Origin: Herbidospora yilanensis
GTDB lineage: Bacteria > Actinomycetota > Actinomycetes > Streptosporangiales > Streptosporangiaceae
Assembly (NCBI RefSeq): GCF_001570565.1
Contig: NZ_BBXE01000025.1
Coordinates: forward strand, 96,674-160,673
DNA length: 64,000 bases
Direction of reading: 5' to 3'
Positions 16,596-24,256 of the stretch are shown in pieces; position 1 is the first letter of the stretch; every line of letters starts with the position of its first letter. The position numbers and the translations under genes are program-made. A model generated the notes under the pieces. The model did not search any database. It saw only the letters and a program-made list of their open reading frames with translations, and had not been told where the DNA came from.

Positions 16596-17402
16596 ATGAC
16601 GACCACGGAGACGGTCGGCGGCGCCGCCCGCAGGGCCGTACAGCACCCCCTGCTCGACAAGCTGGCGAAGGTCGGATTCGCCGCCCGAGGCGTCCTCTAC
16701 GCGCTGATCGGACTGGTCGCGCTGCAGATCGCCTTCGGCGGGTCCAGCGGGGAAGAAGCCGACAAGTCAGGCGCGATCCACATGGTGGCCGAACAGCCCT
16801 TCGGCTCTGTGCTGCTGTGGGTGATGGCCGTCGGCCTGGCGGGCCTGGCCCTCTGGCAGATCGGCGAGGCGATCTGGGGCAACCCGAAGTTGCGCCAGCG
16901 CGTCGAGTCCGTCGCCCGCGCGGTGGTCTACGTGACCCTGGTGATCTCCATCACGAGCCTGCTGCTGAAGGGCAAGGAGGCGACCAGCACCGACTCGCAG
17001 TCGCAGGACGCCACCCGCGCCCTGTTCGAACTGCCCGGCGGCCAGTTCCTCGTCGGCCTGTTCGCGCTCGGCATCATGGCCCTCGGCGTGTACTGGATCC
17101 ACGAGGGCTGGACCGAGAAGTTCATGCGCGACATGCACGTGACCGAGCCGAAGGCCCGCACGACGGTCGTCCGCCTCGGCAAGGCCGGCTACATCTCCCG
17201 CGGCATCGTCGCCATCGCCGCCGGCGTCCTGGTCGGCCAGGCCGCCCTGACCTACGACCCCGACCGCGCGGCCGGCATCGACGACGCCCTCAAGTCACTG
17301 TCGGAGACCCCGATGGGCCCCTGGCTCCTCGCGGCGGTCGCGATCGGCCTGATCCTCTTCGCCGCCTACTGCTTCGCCGAGAGCCGCTGGCACCGGACCT
17401 GA
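16596..17402 (+). CDS. DUF1206 membrane protein
   Basis: This 268-residue integral membrane protein has three repeats of a two-helix unit. Each unit has the DUF1206 signature, an Ala/Gly-rich helix beginning with a GFAARGVLYALIG-like segment (residues about 28-40, 110-120 and 195-210). The function of the family is unknown. The ATG at 16596 has GAAGGGA seven bases upstream; earlier in-frame codons lack support. It is monocistronic and ends at a strong bidirectional terminator shared with the convergent toxin gene. Confidence 0.85.
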   Translation: MTTTETVGGAARRAVQHPLLDKLAKVGFAARGVLYALIGLVALQIAFGGSSGEEADKSGAIHMVAEQPFGSVLLWVMAVGLAGLALWQIGEAIWGNPKLRQRVESVARAVVYVTLVISITSLLLKGKEATSTDSQSQDATRALFELPGGQFLVGLFALGIMALGVYWIHEGWTEKFMRDMHVTEPKARTTVVRLGKAGYISRGIVAIAAGVLVGQAALTYDPDRAAGIDDALKSLSETPMGPWLLAAVAIGLILFAAYCFAESRWHRT

Positions 17403-17414
17403 TCCAGGGCGAAG

Positions 17415-17453
17415 AAAAGGGACCTCCCGACCGGCCGGCGGGAGGTCCCTTTT
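17415..17453. terminator. Bidirectional terminator, copy 1 of a duplicated hairpin
   Basis: A 14-bp perfect stem (AAAAGGGACCTCCC paired with GGGAGGTCCCTTTT) around an 11-base loop lies between the convergent DUF1206 and toxin genes. The inner 33 bp (17418-17450) recur exactly at 18246-18278 on the other side of the toxin-antitoxin pair. Confidence 0.85.
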
Positions 17454-17458
17454 CTGCG

Positions 17459-17869
17459 TCAGGCCGGCCGGGTGACCGGCACGACGGTGACCAGGGAATC
17501 GAGCCCCTTGAAGTCACCGGGATTGCAGGTGTACAGCGGCAGCCGGTTGGCGATCGCGACGCAGGCGATCATCAGGTCGGCAGTACGCGGGCGCGGTTTC
17601 CGTCCGGACGCGACCACGGCGCTCCAAAGTTGGCCGTACTCACGCGCCGCGCACCCGTCGAAGGGAAGTGGATCGAACTCGGCTTCGGCGGCCTGCAGTA
17701 CCTTCATGCGTTTGGCGAGTTCCCGCGGGTCCTGAGCGACGAGCACGCCCACGGAGAGTTCCGCCGCGGTGATCGCGCTGATCATCATCTCGTCGGGCAG
17801 TTCGGCCGGGTCGATGCCCGACCGGAGGATCAGGATGTTGGTGTCGAGCAGGCCTTGGGGATGGATCAC
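17459..17869 (-). CDS. VapC-like PIN domain toxin
   Basis: This 136-residue PIN-domain ribonuclease has the expected acidic residues: Asp in GLLDTNILI (residue 9), Glu in ITAAELSVG (near 37), Asp in RTADLMIA (near 98) and Asp in CNPGDFKGL (near 118). VapC toxins cleave tRNA or rRNA when freed from their antitoxin. It overlaps the upstream antitoxin gene by 4 bp (17866-17869), the usual coupling. All catalytic positions look intact, so the toxin should be active. Confidence 0.88.
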   Translation of the reverse strand: MIHPQGLLDTNILILRSGIDPAELPDEMMISAITAAELSVGVLVAQDPRELAKRMKVLQAAEAEFDPLPFDGCAAREYGQLWSAVVASGRKPRPRTADLMIACVAIANRLPLYTCNPGDFKGLDSLVTVVPVTRPA

Positions 17870-18138
17870 TCGCCGAACTCCCCGAAGGGATCATCGTCGA
17901 CGTGAAGGTTCATGTCCCGACGGTAATCGCGATCATCAAGACGAGGCATGCCACGGGAGACGGCGGCGAAGTCGGACCTGGAGACCGCACGCCGCCTGCG
18001 GCGAATCGGGATGATATCCCCGATGTGGTGGCCGTCGCGCGTCAGAGCGTAGCTCTCACCGCGCTCCACGCCATCCATGATCTCAGCCGATCGATTTCGC
18101 AGGTCGCCCTGGGAGATCTCCTGTGACGCCTCAGACAT
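17866..18138 (-). CDS. Phd/YefM- or VapB-like antitoxin
   Basis: This 90-residue acidic-tailed antitoxin has an N-terminal DNA-binding segment with the Phd/YefM pattern (SQGDLRNRSAEIMDGVERGE, then YALTRDGHHIGDIIPI). It is followed by a basic run, RRRRR, and an acidic C-terminus ending DDDPFGEFGE that should wrap the toxin. It precedes and overlaps the toxin gene by 4 bp. Three tandem 10-bp repeats lie 37-66 bp upstream and may be its operator. Confidence 0.82.
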   Translation of the reverse strand: MSEASQEISQGDLRNRSAEIMDGVERGESYALTRDGHHIGDIIPIRRRRRAVSRSDFAAVSRGMPRLDDRDYRRDMNLHVDDDPFGEFGE

Positions 18139-18174
18139 GAGCTCAGGCTAACCCTGCAGCCGTCTGCCCTGCTA

Positions 18175-18204
18175 TGCACTTCACTGCACTTCACTGCACT
18201 TCAC
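18175..18204. repeat. Three tandem TGCACTTCAC repeats upstream of antitoxin gene
   Basis: TGCACTTCAC occurs three times in perfect tandem (10-bp unit, one helical turn each), 37-66 bp upstream of the antitoxin start. Helically phased repeats in this place would suit cooperative binding of the antitoxin complex or another regulator. Confidence 0.7.
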
Positions 18205-18245
18205 TACGCTTGTCTGCACCGCAATCGGGATGAATGCCGACGTAC

Positions 18246-18278
18246 AGGGACCTCCCGACCGGCCGGCGGGAGGTCCCT
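18246..18278. terminator. Terminator-like hairpin, copy 2 of the duplicated hairpin
   Basis: This is an exact 33-bp copy of 17418-17450 (AGGGACCTCCC stem, 11-base loop), 9 bp past the stop of the permease gene 18288-19835. Here the flanking A and T runs are missing, so the stem is 11 bp. Confidence 0.75.
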
Positions 18279-18287
18279 CGCTGTGTG

Positions 18288-19835
18288 TCAGGCCTCGACC
18301 GGGGTCTCCTCCTTGGCCTCGGCCGGTTCCGGGGAACGGCCGCGCCAGAGGCCGAAGCCCGCGAGGACCAGCGCGGCGAAGACGTAGCCCAGGGCTATCT
18401 GGCCGCCGACGTTCCAGCCGACCTTCTCCGCGTGCACCAGGCCGATGAACGACAACAACGCGCCGAACAGGGCGTAACCGGCCGCCCAGTAGAAGTTGCG
18501 GTCGATGATGAACGCCACGATCGCGCCCAGCACCAGACCCGCCAGGATCGCGCCGCCGCCCAGCAGGACCGTCCCGTGGTAGACCGATCCCGCCGCGGCG
18601 ATCTGCTCGCTCGTCACCGCCACGCCCGAGGCCGCGATGACGTTGTTCATCTGGCCGGCCGCCCAGGCGGCGATGTTGGGGATGATGGCCATCACGACCG
18701 CGACCGCGTGGACGCGGGGCACGGCCTGGAAGGCCTGCGCGCCGATGAGCAGGCCGATGTAGAGCAGGATCGGCACGATCGCCGGGGTCGGGAGCAGGGT
18801 CGACAGGACGCTGAACAGACCCAGGAAGCAGAACAGGGCGATCACCACGCCGCTGGCCATCGAGTAGCCGGCCCGGCCGCCCGCCTCCTTCCACCCGGGG
18901 TGGCCGATGTAGACGGCCGGCGGGAACGGGGAGCCCAGGGCCGAACCCACCACTGCGCCCGCGCCGTCGGCGAGCAGCACCGAGCGGAGGTTGTACTTGT
19001 CGCCCGCCACGGCGGCCGACTCGACGTTGGTCATGCCCTCGGTGAAGTTGTAGATGCCCAGCGGGATCGCCGTCGCCAGCAGGGGCGCGACCTCGCTGAG
19101 ACCGCTGACCAGCAGGTCGATCTTCAACGTCGGCAGGCCGACCGCGATGTCGCTGATCGCCGCGCCGACGGCGGCGGGCTCCATGTAGCCGCCGATCCAG
19201 CCGATGGCCGAGCCGACCAGCAGGGCGGCCAGGCCGACCGGGATGTTGCCGGGCAGCTTCAGGTCGGTGAAGAAGCCGACCAGGATGATGACCAGCACCG
19301 GCAGCGCGATCCAGAGCGCCTCCCACATCTGGGCGGCCGGGCGCATCGAGATGAACGCGATCGAGATGCCCGCCAGGGTGCCGAGCATGGCCGCCTGCGG
19401 GGTGTACTTACGGATCAGCGGGCCGACGAACGCACCCAGCAGGACGATCAGGCCGATGATGAAACACCAGGCCAGACCGGCCTGCCAGGCGGCGATCGGG
19501 TCGTTGGTGGCCAGGTACGTCGGCAGCATGATCACGAACACGACGATGAACATGTGCGGGACCGACGGACCGTACGGCATCGCGCAGACGTCGAGGCGGT
19601 TCTCCTTCTTCGCCAGCCGTCTGGCCAGGTAGGTGTAGTAGACGTTGCCGATCAGCAACTGGATGCCGAGGGCCGGGAGGATCACGCCGTACACGTCGCC
19701 CTCGGAGATGTGCACCACGCCGACGCACAGGGCCGTGAGGGTCAGGACGTTGACCAGGACGTTGAAGCCCAGGCCGAAGAACGCGTTGGTGTCGCCGGGC
19801 ACCCACCAGGGCACCTTCACCGCGGGAGTCGTCAT
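18288..19835 (-). CDS. NCS2-like (xanthine/uracil type) permease
   Basis: This integral membrane protein of about 515 residues has 12-14 hydrophobic segments. It resembles the AGZA/NCS2 nucleobase permease group, with long loops and motifs such as IYNFTEGMTNVES and TPAIVPILLYIGLLIGAQAF. The ATG at 19835 overlaps the stop of the upstream hydrolase gene (TGATG), showing translational coupling. With the isochorismatase-fold amidohydrolase and a GntR regulator it forms a probable uptake and hydrolysis unit for a small N-containing compound (a ureide, biuret or pyrimidine-derived amide). The exact substrate is an inference. The 33-bp hairpin follows the stop. Confidence 0.8.
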   Translation of the reverse strand: MTTPAVKVPWWVPGDTNAFFGLGFNVLVNVLTLTALCVGVVHISEGDVYGVILPALGIQLLIGNVYYTYLARRLAKKENRLDVCAMPYGPSVPHMFIVVFVIMLPTYLATNDPIAAWQAGLAWCFIIGLIVLLGAFVGPLIRKYTPQAAMLGTLAGISIAFISMRPAAQMWEALWIALPVLVIILVGFFTDLKLPGNIPVGLAALLVGSAIGWIGGYMEPAAVGAAISDIAVGLPTLKIDLLVSGLSEVAPLLATAIPLGIYNFTEGMTNVESAAVAGDKYNLRSVLLADGAGAVVGSALGSPFPPAVYIGHPGWKEAGGRAGYSMASGVVIALFCFLGLFSVLSTLLPTPAIVPILLYIGLLIGAQAFQAVPRVHAVAVVMAIIPNIAAWAAGQMNNVIAASGVAVTSEQIAAAGSVYHGTVLLGGGAILAGLVLGAIVAFIIDRNFYWAAGYALFGALLSFIGLVHAEKVGWNVGGQIALGYVFAALVLAGFGLWRGRSPEPAEAKEETPVEA

Positions 19836-20494
19836 CACAGCACCTCGATCAGGTTCTCGGAGGGGGCGACCCAGCCGAAGATGCCGCCCTGCGCGGCGAT
19901 CATGGCGAGTCCCGCTTCCTGGAACTCGTCGAAGTACGACCCGACGCAGTCGGACACCACGAGGCACTCGAAGCCCCGGTCGTTGGCCTCCCGCACGGTC
20001 GTGTGGACGCAGACCTCGGTCGTGACCCCGGTCACGACGAGCGAGGTGACGCCCTTCTCGGCCAGCAGTTCGCCGAGGTTGGTGGCGTAGAACGAGCCCT
20101 TGCCGGGTTTGTCGACGACCGGCTCGTCTCCGAGGGGTTTGAGGTCGTCGACGATGTCGTGACCGTACTCACCCCTGATGAGGATCCGGCCCTTCGGGCC
20201 GGGATCCCCGATGCGCATCGACGGCGCGCCGCGGTTCAGCTTCGCGGGCGGGCAGTCGGACAGGTCGGGAAGGTGGCCCTCCCGCGTGTGGACGACCATC
20301 AGCCCGGCCGCGCGGGCCGCGCCGAGCAGCCGGGCCAGCGGCGGGATGACCTTCTGCAGCTTGGCGACGTCGTTCCCGAGGGTCTCTCCGAAACCGCCGG
20401 GCTCGACGAAGTCGCGCTGCATGTCGATGACCAGCAGCGCGGTTGACTCGGGATCGAACGTGAACGAATAGGGGGACGCGTCGACAGTGGGCAC
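19835..20494 (-). CDS. Isochorismatase-family cysteine hydrolase
   Basis: This is a 219-residue member of the isochorismatase-like hydrolases, which cleave amides or carbamoyl groups with a Cys-Asp-Lys triad. The triad is visible: Asp24 in LLVIDMQRDF, Lys129 in VVDKPGKGSF and Cys162 in VTGVTTEVCVHTT; the usual Thr-rich and VTG contexts are kept. Relatives include biuret hydrolase, ureidoacrylate amidohydrolase and N-carbamoylsarcosine amidase. Sequence alone does not decide among them, but having the full triad argues against a true isochorismatase. It is coupled to the permease gene by a TGATG overlap. Confidence 0.85.
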   Translation of the reverse strand: MPTVDASPYSFTFDPESTALLVIDMQRDFVEPGGFGETLGNDVAKLQKVIPPLARLLGAARAAGLMVVHTREGHLPDLSDCPPAKLNRGAPSMRIGDPGPKGRILIRGEYGHDIVDDLKPLGDEPVVDKPGKGSFYATNLGELLAEKGVTSLVVTGVTTEVCVHTTVREANDRGFECLVVSDCVGSYFDEFQEAGLAMIAAQGGIFGWVAPSENLIEVL

Positions 20495-20561
20495 GCCGGC
20501 TCCTCGATTCCAGGGCCGGTACGTCCCCCGACGCCGGACCGGCCGGGCGGTCCATTCGTCG

Positions 20562-20575
20562 ATTGTCGACAGAAT
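20562..20575. promoter_or_regulatory. Possible GntR operator before the hydrolase/permease operon
   Basis: attgtcgacagaat is a near-palindrome centred on TGTCGACA, in the 117-bp gap upstream of the hydrolase gene. Its form suits FCD-class GntR regulators, and such a regulator is encoded next door. A weaker TTGTCGAC also occurs at 21396-21403. Confidence 0.4.
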
Positions 20576-20611
20576 ATGTATCCGCCACCGCCGCGCCGCG
20601 TTAACGCCCGG

Positions 20612-21247
20612 TTACCCGATATAGGTGCGGGCGCCGTGGGAGGCCAGCGCGGCCAGCACGGTCGGCGCGTCCTGGCTCACGACCGCGTCGAGCAGCTTGC
20701 GGTGCCGGCGCACCCCGTCACCGGGGTCGCCGACGTGCTCGACCTCCCGCCGCAGGTTGGCGGCCATGTAGAGCTGGAGCTTGCGGATGACGGGCCGGTA
20801 GGCGAGCAGCAGCTGACGCTGCCCGGCCAGGGCGACCATCGCGATGTGGAACCGGCAGTGGGCGTCGTTCTCCTCGCGGAGGTCGCCCTTGCGGGCGGCG
20901 GCGTCCATGGCCTTCAGCGCGTCTTCCAGCTCGCCCACGTGGGTGCCCTCGGCGAGGGGCGTGGAGAGGGAGACGGCGTACTGTTCGAGCACGTCGCGCA
21001 GCCCGAACAGCTCGTCGACGTCGCGTTCGGACAGTTGCGCCACCCGCACCCCGCGCCTGGGCAGATGCTCCACGAGCCCCTGCTCGTCGAGCAGCCGCAG
21101 AGCCTCGCGCAGCGGCGCCCGGCTGATGCCGAAACGCCGCGTGAGCTGCTCCTCGATCAGGCGCTCCCCCGGCTGGAGCGCACCACTCAGGATGTCCTCG
21201 CGGAGCTGGTTCATCGACAGCTCGACGAGACTGGTCGCTTCGAGCAC
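20612..21247 (-). CDS. GntR family regulator, FCD class
   Basis: This transcription factor of about 211 residues has an N-terminal winged helix (LREDILSGALQPGERLIEE, then RFGISRAPLREALRLL; about residues 12-75) and an all-helical FCD ligand domain. The latter keeps the metal-binding His/Asp pattern (DAHCRFHIAMV, and HRKLLDAV near the end). The GTG at 21247 is chosen because GAGGAGG lies five bases upstream; the longer reading frame has no such signal. It is upstream of, and in the same direction as, the hydrolase and permease genes, which it probably represses. Confidence 0.85.
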   Translation of the reverse strand: MLEATSLVELSMNQLREDILSGALQPGERLIEEQLTRRFGISRAPLREALRLLDEQGLVEHLPRRGVRVAQLSERDVDELFGLRDVLEQYAVSLSTPLAEGTHVGELEDALKAMDAAARKGDLREENDAHCRFHIAMVALAGQRQLLLAYRPVIRKLQLYMAANLRREVEHVGDPGDGVRRHRKLLDAVVSQDAPTVLAALASHGARTYIG

Positions 21248-21316
21248 GCCCACCTCCTCAGACCCCAACTCTGGCAGATCATGCGCCTTCGCGGGCAGAC
21301 CTTCCCACCAGCCCAA

Positions 21317-21348
21317 AAAGGCACTTCTGTACCATTAGAAGTGCCTTT
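21317..21348. promoter_or_regulatory. 12-bp inverted repeat abutting the EEP gene's ribosome binding site
   Basis: AAAGGCACTTCT and AGAAGTGCCTTT form a perfect 12-bp stem around GTACCATT. The right arm touches GGGGGAGG, the ribosome binding site of the gene at 21363. It could be an operator, or an mRNA hairpin regulating translation. Confidence 0.5.
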
Positions 21349-21362
21349 GGGGGAGGTAAAGC

Positions 21363-22211
21363 GTGATACTACGAGTAATTACCATAATGGGGCTTTTGTC
21401 GACTCCAGCGTCGACGCCGACACCGCCACCACCCGTGCCCGTGGCGCCCGCTCCCGCACCGGCACCGGCGCCCGTGACCACGCCGGTTCCGGACCCCGAG
21501 CCCGCCGCCGAACCGCTCAGGTTCCTCACCTTCAACGTCTGCGGAGGCCTGTGCGAAAACGACTTCTCCCTGGCCAGGTGGACGTCTTTCCTGCTGCGCG
21601 AGACCCAGGACGCCGACGCTTTCTTCCTTCAGGAACTGTGCGGCCGGCAGTTCGACGCGCTGCGCAACCGGCTCTCCGGCCGATACCACGCCGCATATGT
21701 GGTCACCGTCCGCAAGAACAAGGCGTGCCGCCGGAACTGGGGCGACCGCCGTTTCGGCATCGCCGTCTTCGTGAAGGGCCCGGTGCTGGCCCGCGGAGTC
21801 TGGGCGCTGCCGAACCCGCACCGCGACGAACCCCGCGCCCTCCTCTGCCTGGACGCCGTCCTCGCCCACCGCGCGACCCGGCTGTGCACGACGCACGTCG
21901 ACTACAAGGGCCACAACCGGGAGATGCACGTCAACTACATCGACACGATCATCCGGGGCTGGACCGGCCCGCTCGTCATCGGCGGCGACCTCAACCTGAG
22001 CCCGGGAACCCTGCCGATCCGCAACCTCTACCGCCGCTTCCACGAGATCGACCCGCTGGCGCGGGTGACCTTCCCCGAACAGGACCTGAAGATCGACTAC
22101 ATCCTGTTCAGCGACCACTTCTCCGGCTTCACGGCCAGCGGCGGAGGCTGGCGGCCCTGGGTGTCCGACCACCGCGTGCTGCGCGGCTCGGCCCGATCCC
22201 ATGACATGTGA
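21363..22211 (+). CDS. Exported endonuclease/exonuclease/phosphatase-family protein
   Basis: This 282-residue protein has a short hydrophobic N-terminus (MILRVITIMGLLSTPAS), a Pro/Ala/Thr-rich linker (residues about 17-50) and an EEP-fold catalytic domain. EEP motifs are visible: FNVCGG (57-62), LQELCG (metal-binding Glu), RRFGIAVF, GGDLNLSP (Asp and Asn) and a terminal SDHRVL (Asp-His pair). This predicts a metal-dependent phosphodiesterase such as a DNase or sphingomyelinase-like enzyme, probably outside the membrane, though the signal sequence is weak. GTG 21363 has GGGGGAGG upstream; an ATG at 21387 is a possible alternative start. It is convergent with the RloB gene. Confidence 0.78.
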   Translation: MILRVITIMGLLSTPASTPTPPPPVPVAPAPAPAPAPVTTPVPDPEPAAEPLRFLTFNVCGGLCENDFSLARWTSFLLRETQDADAFFLQELCGRQFDALRNRLSGRYHAAYVVTVRKNKACRRNWGDRRFGIAVFVKGPVLARGVWALPNPHRDEPRALLCLDAVLAHRATRLCTTHVDYKGHNREMHVNYIDTIIRGWTGPLVIGGDLNLSPGTLPIRNLYRRFHEIDPLARVTFPEQDLKIDYILFSDHFSGFTASGGGWRPWVSDHRVLRGSARSHDM

Positions 22212-22229
22212 GGCCCTGTCGGCGAGTCG

Positions 22230-22853
22230 TCAGGGCCGGCTGGACGGCCTTTCGACCGAGGCCAGGAAGTCGGCCATCGACGATGACGGATTGTCGTGCG
22301 GGAAGGAGGTGCCGTCGGCGGTGTGACGGGCCGCCAATGCCCGCGCCCGGTTGGCCGCCGTTTCACGGTGGTCCAGGTAAACGCTGGGATCGATGCTCTT
22401 GCCCTGCCTGCCGTCGAGCTTGCGGCTCTTCTTGCCGGCCTGATCCGTGGTGAGAAATCCGGTGTGTACGTCGAGGTGAAGAATCAGCCAGAGTTCGAAG
22501 CAGGGGTTGGAGATCGCCAGATTGACGCCCTGTTTTCCTGCCAGGTCGACGGCCTGCCGGAGGTCGGGGTGATTCTTCGGCCATTCGACGTCGAAGACGC
22601 ACCAGCATTCGTCGATCTCGTCATCAGACCTTCGGTCGATCGCGCGTCTGACGAGGTTCAGCGGCGCGCCCGGCTCGGGGTCGATCACGATTTCGATCGC
22701 GGTGTCCGCACGGATGTGCGGCAGGCGCCTCAGACCGTTGATGTAGTCGGGCTCCGACTCCTTCCCCTCGCAGAACACCACGATGGTCTTGCGCTCGGGG
22801 CGGTTCGCCACCTTGCGGCGGAGGTCCTTGGCCTTCGTTCGACGGGGGGACAT
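22230..22853 (-). CDS. rloB: RloB-like Toprim protein (AbiLii-like defence component)
   Basis: This is a 207-residue RloB-family protein. The N-terminal block TIVVFCEGKESEPDYINGL carries the Toprim-type glutamate, and WCVFDVEWPKNH fits the following acidic metal site. SNPCFELWLILHL is a strongly conserved family block. RloB is paired with the ATPase RloA in many genomes, and equivalent pairs are the two components of the abortive-infection system AbiL. It starts 8 bp after the stop of the ATPase gene, so the two form an operon. Predicted role: the nuclease-like effector triggered through RloA during phage infection. The trigger is unknown. Confidence 0.82.
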   Translation of the reverse strand: MSPRRTKAKDLRRKVANRPERKTIVVFCEGKESEPDYINGLRRLPHIRADTAIEIVIDPEPGAPLNLVRRAIDRRSDDEIDECWCVFDVEWPKNHPDLRQAVDLAGKQGVNLAISNPCFELWLILHLDVHTGFLTTDQAGKKSRKLDGRQGKSIDPSVYLDHRETAANRARALAARHTADGTSFPHDNPSSSMADFLASVERPSSRP

Positions 22854-22860
22854 CGCTCGA

Positions 22861-24072
22861 TCAGCCGATCAGCCCCAATGACCGGAGGAAGTCGGTTCTG
22901 TCGACGTCGGGGACCGCGCCGAATCTGCCGTGCAGGTAAGCCCGTTCGAGATTCTGCGACTTCCTGACCCGCTCTCCGGCGAACTCGGCCAACGCTCCGA
23001 GCTTCGTGGTTCCGTCCGCGCCCTTCTCGGTCAGCCACACCTCGTCGCGGTTGAGATGGTTCAGCAGGCTGGTGTCATGGGTCGTGAAAATGAGCTGGGC
23101 CCCTTCAGGATTGGTCGCCGGGTCAGCGAACAGGCGTATGAGCTGGGCGGACAGCGTCGGGTGGAGGCTGGCGTCGAGTTCGTCGAAGAGCACCGGGCTA
23201 CCCGCCTCAAGAGCCGTCAGCACCGGTCCGATGACACGGAACCACGTGCGGGTGCCCTCCGATTCCGCGGCGAAGTCGAGCGGGGCCGTCGACTCCCCGA
23301 AGCGATGGACCAAGCGCACTTCATAGCGGCCCCTGTATACGGAACGGGATCGCGGCCGGAACGCGGGATCGATCTCCTCAAGCAGCACGTCGTCGATACC
23401 GAGATCAGCCAGCCGCAGTAATGCGAGCGCCCTGGCGCGGTGCTCGGATCCGTCGAACCAACTCTCCGTCGAGGCCTCGGACCTTCGGCCCGGCCTCACC
23501 CCTAGAGAACGGATCGAGAGCAGACGGTCGGCGAAGGCGGTGACCAGCGGCTCGTCGAAGCGACGGGCGATCGACAGGGCCAGAGCCCGGTCGGTGAGCA
23601 GCTCCCGCGTGCCCGACAGGGCGCCGAGACCGCGTTGCAGTTTCAGGCTCAGGCCGTCACGTTCGAAGATCCTCCGCCGATACTTCTCCGGATAATGGAA
23701 CAGGCCCTCGTAGGCGATCGCCTGGGCGTCGAGTGACACGACGTACTCGAACCGCACACCCGAGATCACGAACTCCGCGGTGAAGTCGGAAGCGGGGGCG
23801 GAGCCGTCGCCGAAGGCGAAGGGGTCGACGGGGATGCCGTCGTCCCAGAACCGCAGCGAGTTGGCCACCGCGTCGACCAGCCACTGCACGGCCGCGACCA
23901 CGTTGGACTTGCCCGACGCGTTCGGGCCGTAGATCGCGGCGACCGGCAGGAGGCTCTCACCCAGGTTGGCGACCGCTCGCGCCTCCGGCCGGTCGCGATC
24001 GACGGCGACCATCGAAAGCTCGGCCGGCTCCAAGATCGAGCGGAAGTTGGCGACCTCGAATCGGATGAGCAC
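22861..24072 (-). CDS. rloA: RloA-like AAA ATPase (AbiLi-like defence component)
   Basis: This is an ABC/AAA15-type ATPase of about 403 residues. The N-terminus reads LIRFEVANFRSI, with Walker A YGPNASGKSN near residue 50, a signature region late in the protein (FAAESEGTRTWF) and Walker B VLFDELDASLHP followed by QLIFTTHDTSLL. These are the features of OLD/RloA ATPases. GTG 24072 is selected because GAAGGGGA lies six bases upstream; 22 extra upstream codons have no support. It is first in a two-gene operon with rloB. Two palindromes directly upstream (24084-24133) may control expression. Together with rloB it is a candidate abortive-infection system. Confidence 0.85.
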   Translation of the reverse strand: MLIRFEVANFRSILEPAELSMVAVDRDRPEARAVANLGESLLPVAAIYGPNASGKSNVVAAVQWLVDAVANSLRFWDDGIPVDPFAFGDGSAPASDFTAEFVISGVRFEYVVSLDAQAIAYEGLFHYPEKYRRRIFERDGLSLKLQRGLGALSGTRELLTDRALALSIARRFDEPLVTAFADRLLSIRSLGVRPGRRSEASTESWFDGSEHRARALALLRLADLGIDDVLLEEIDPAFRPRSRSVYRGRYEVRLVHRFGESTAPLDFAAESEGTRTWFRVIGPVLTALEAGSPVLFDELDASLHPTLSAQLIRLFADPATNPEGAQLIFTTHDTSLLNHLNRDEVWLTEKGADGTTKLGALAEFAGERVRKSQNLERAYLHGRFGAVPDVDRTDFLRSLGLIG

Positions 24073-24083
24073 AACGTCCCCTT

Positions 24084-24133
24084 CTCGCAGATCTACTGCG
24101 AGGATAGCCGTGCATTCGTCGAATCTCGACGAA
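24084..24133. promoter_or_regulatory. Two palindromes upstream of the rloAB operon
   Basis: CTCGCAG-ATCTA-CTGCGAG (24084-24102) and TTCGTCGA-ATC-TCGACGAA (24115-24133) are both perfect. They lie 12 and 43 bp before the rloA start. The first may fold in the leader RNA; the second looks like an operator. No dedicated regulator gene is next to them. Confidence 0.5.
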
Positions 24134-24256
24134 ATCAAGCCTACGTCGACGCCTTACCCGCAAATCGATACTTGAATACTTGCTCAGATGTTTGATCAAC
24201 GGAAGAACCGTCGATAACTCTCCGTAACCATCATCGTTCAGACGGAGGGGACATCG

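Noticed and set aside
18175-18204. CRISPR array
   Set aside because: The repeats are 10 bp with no spacers, so they are simple tandem repeats.
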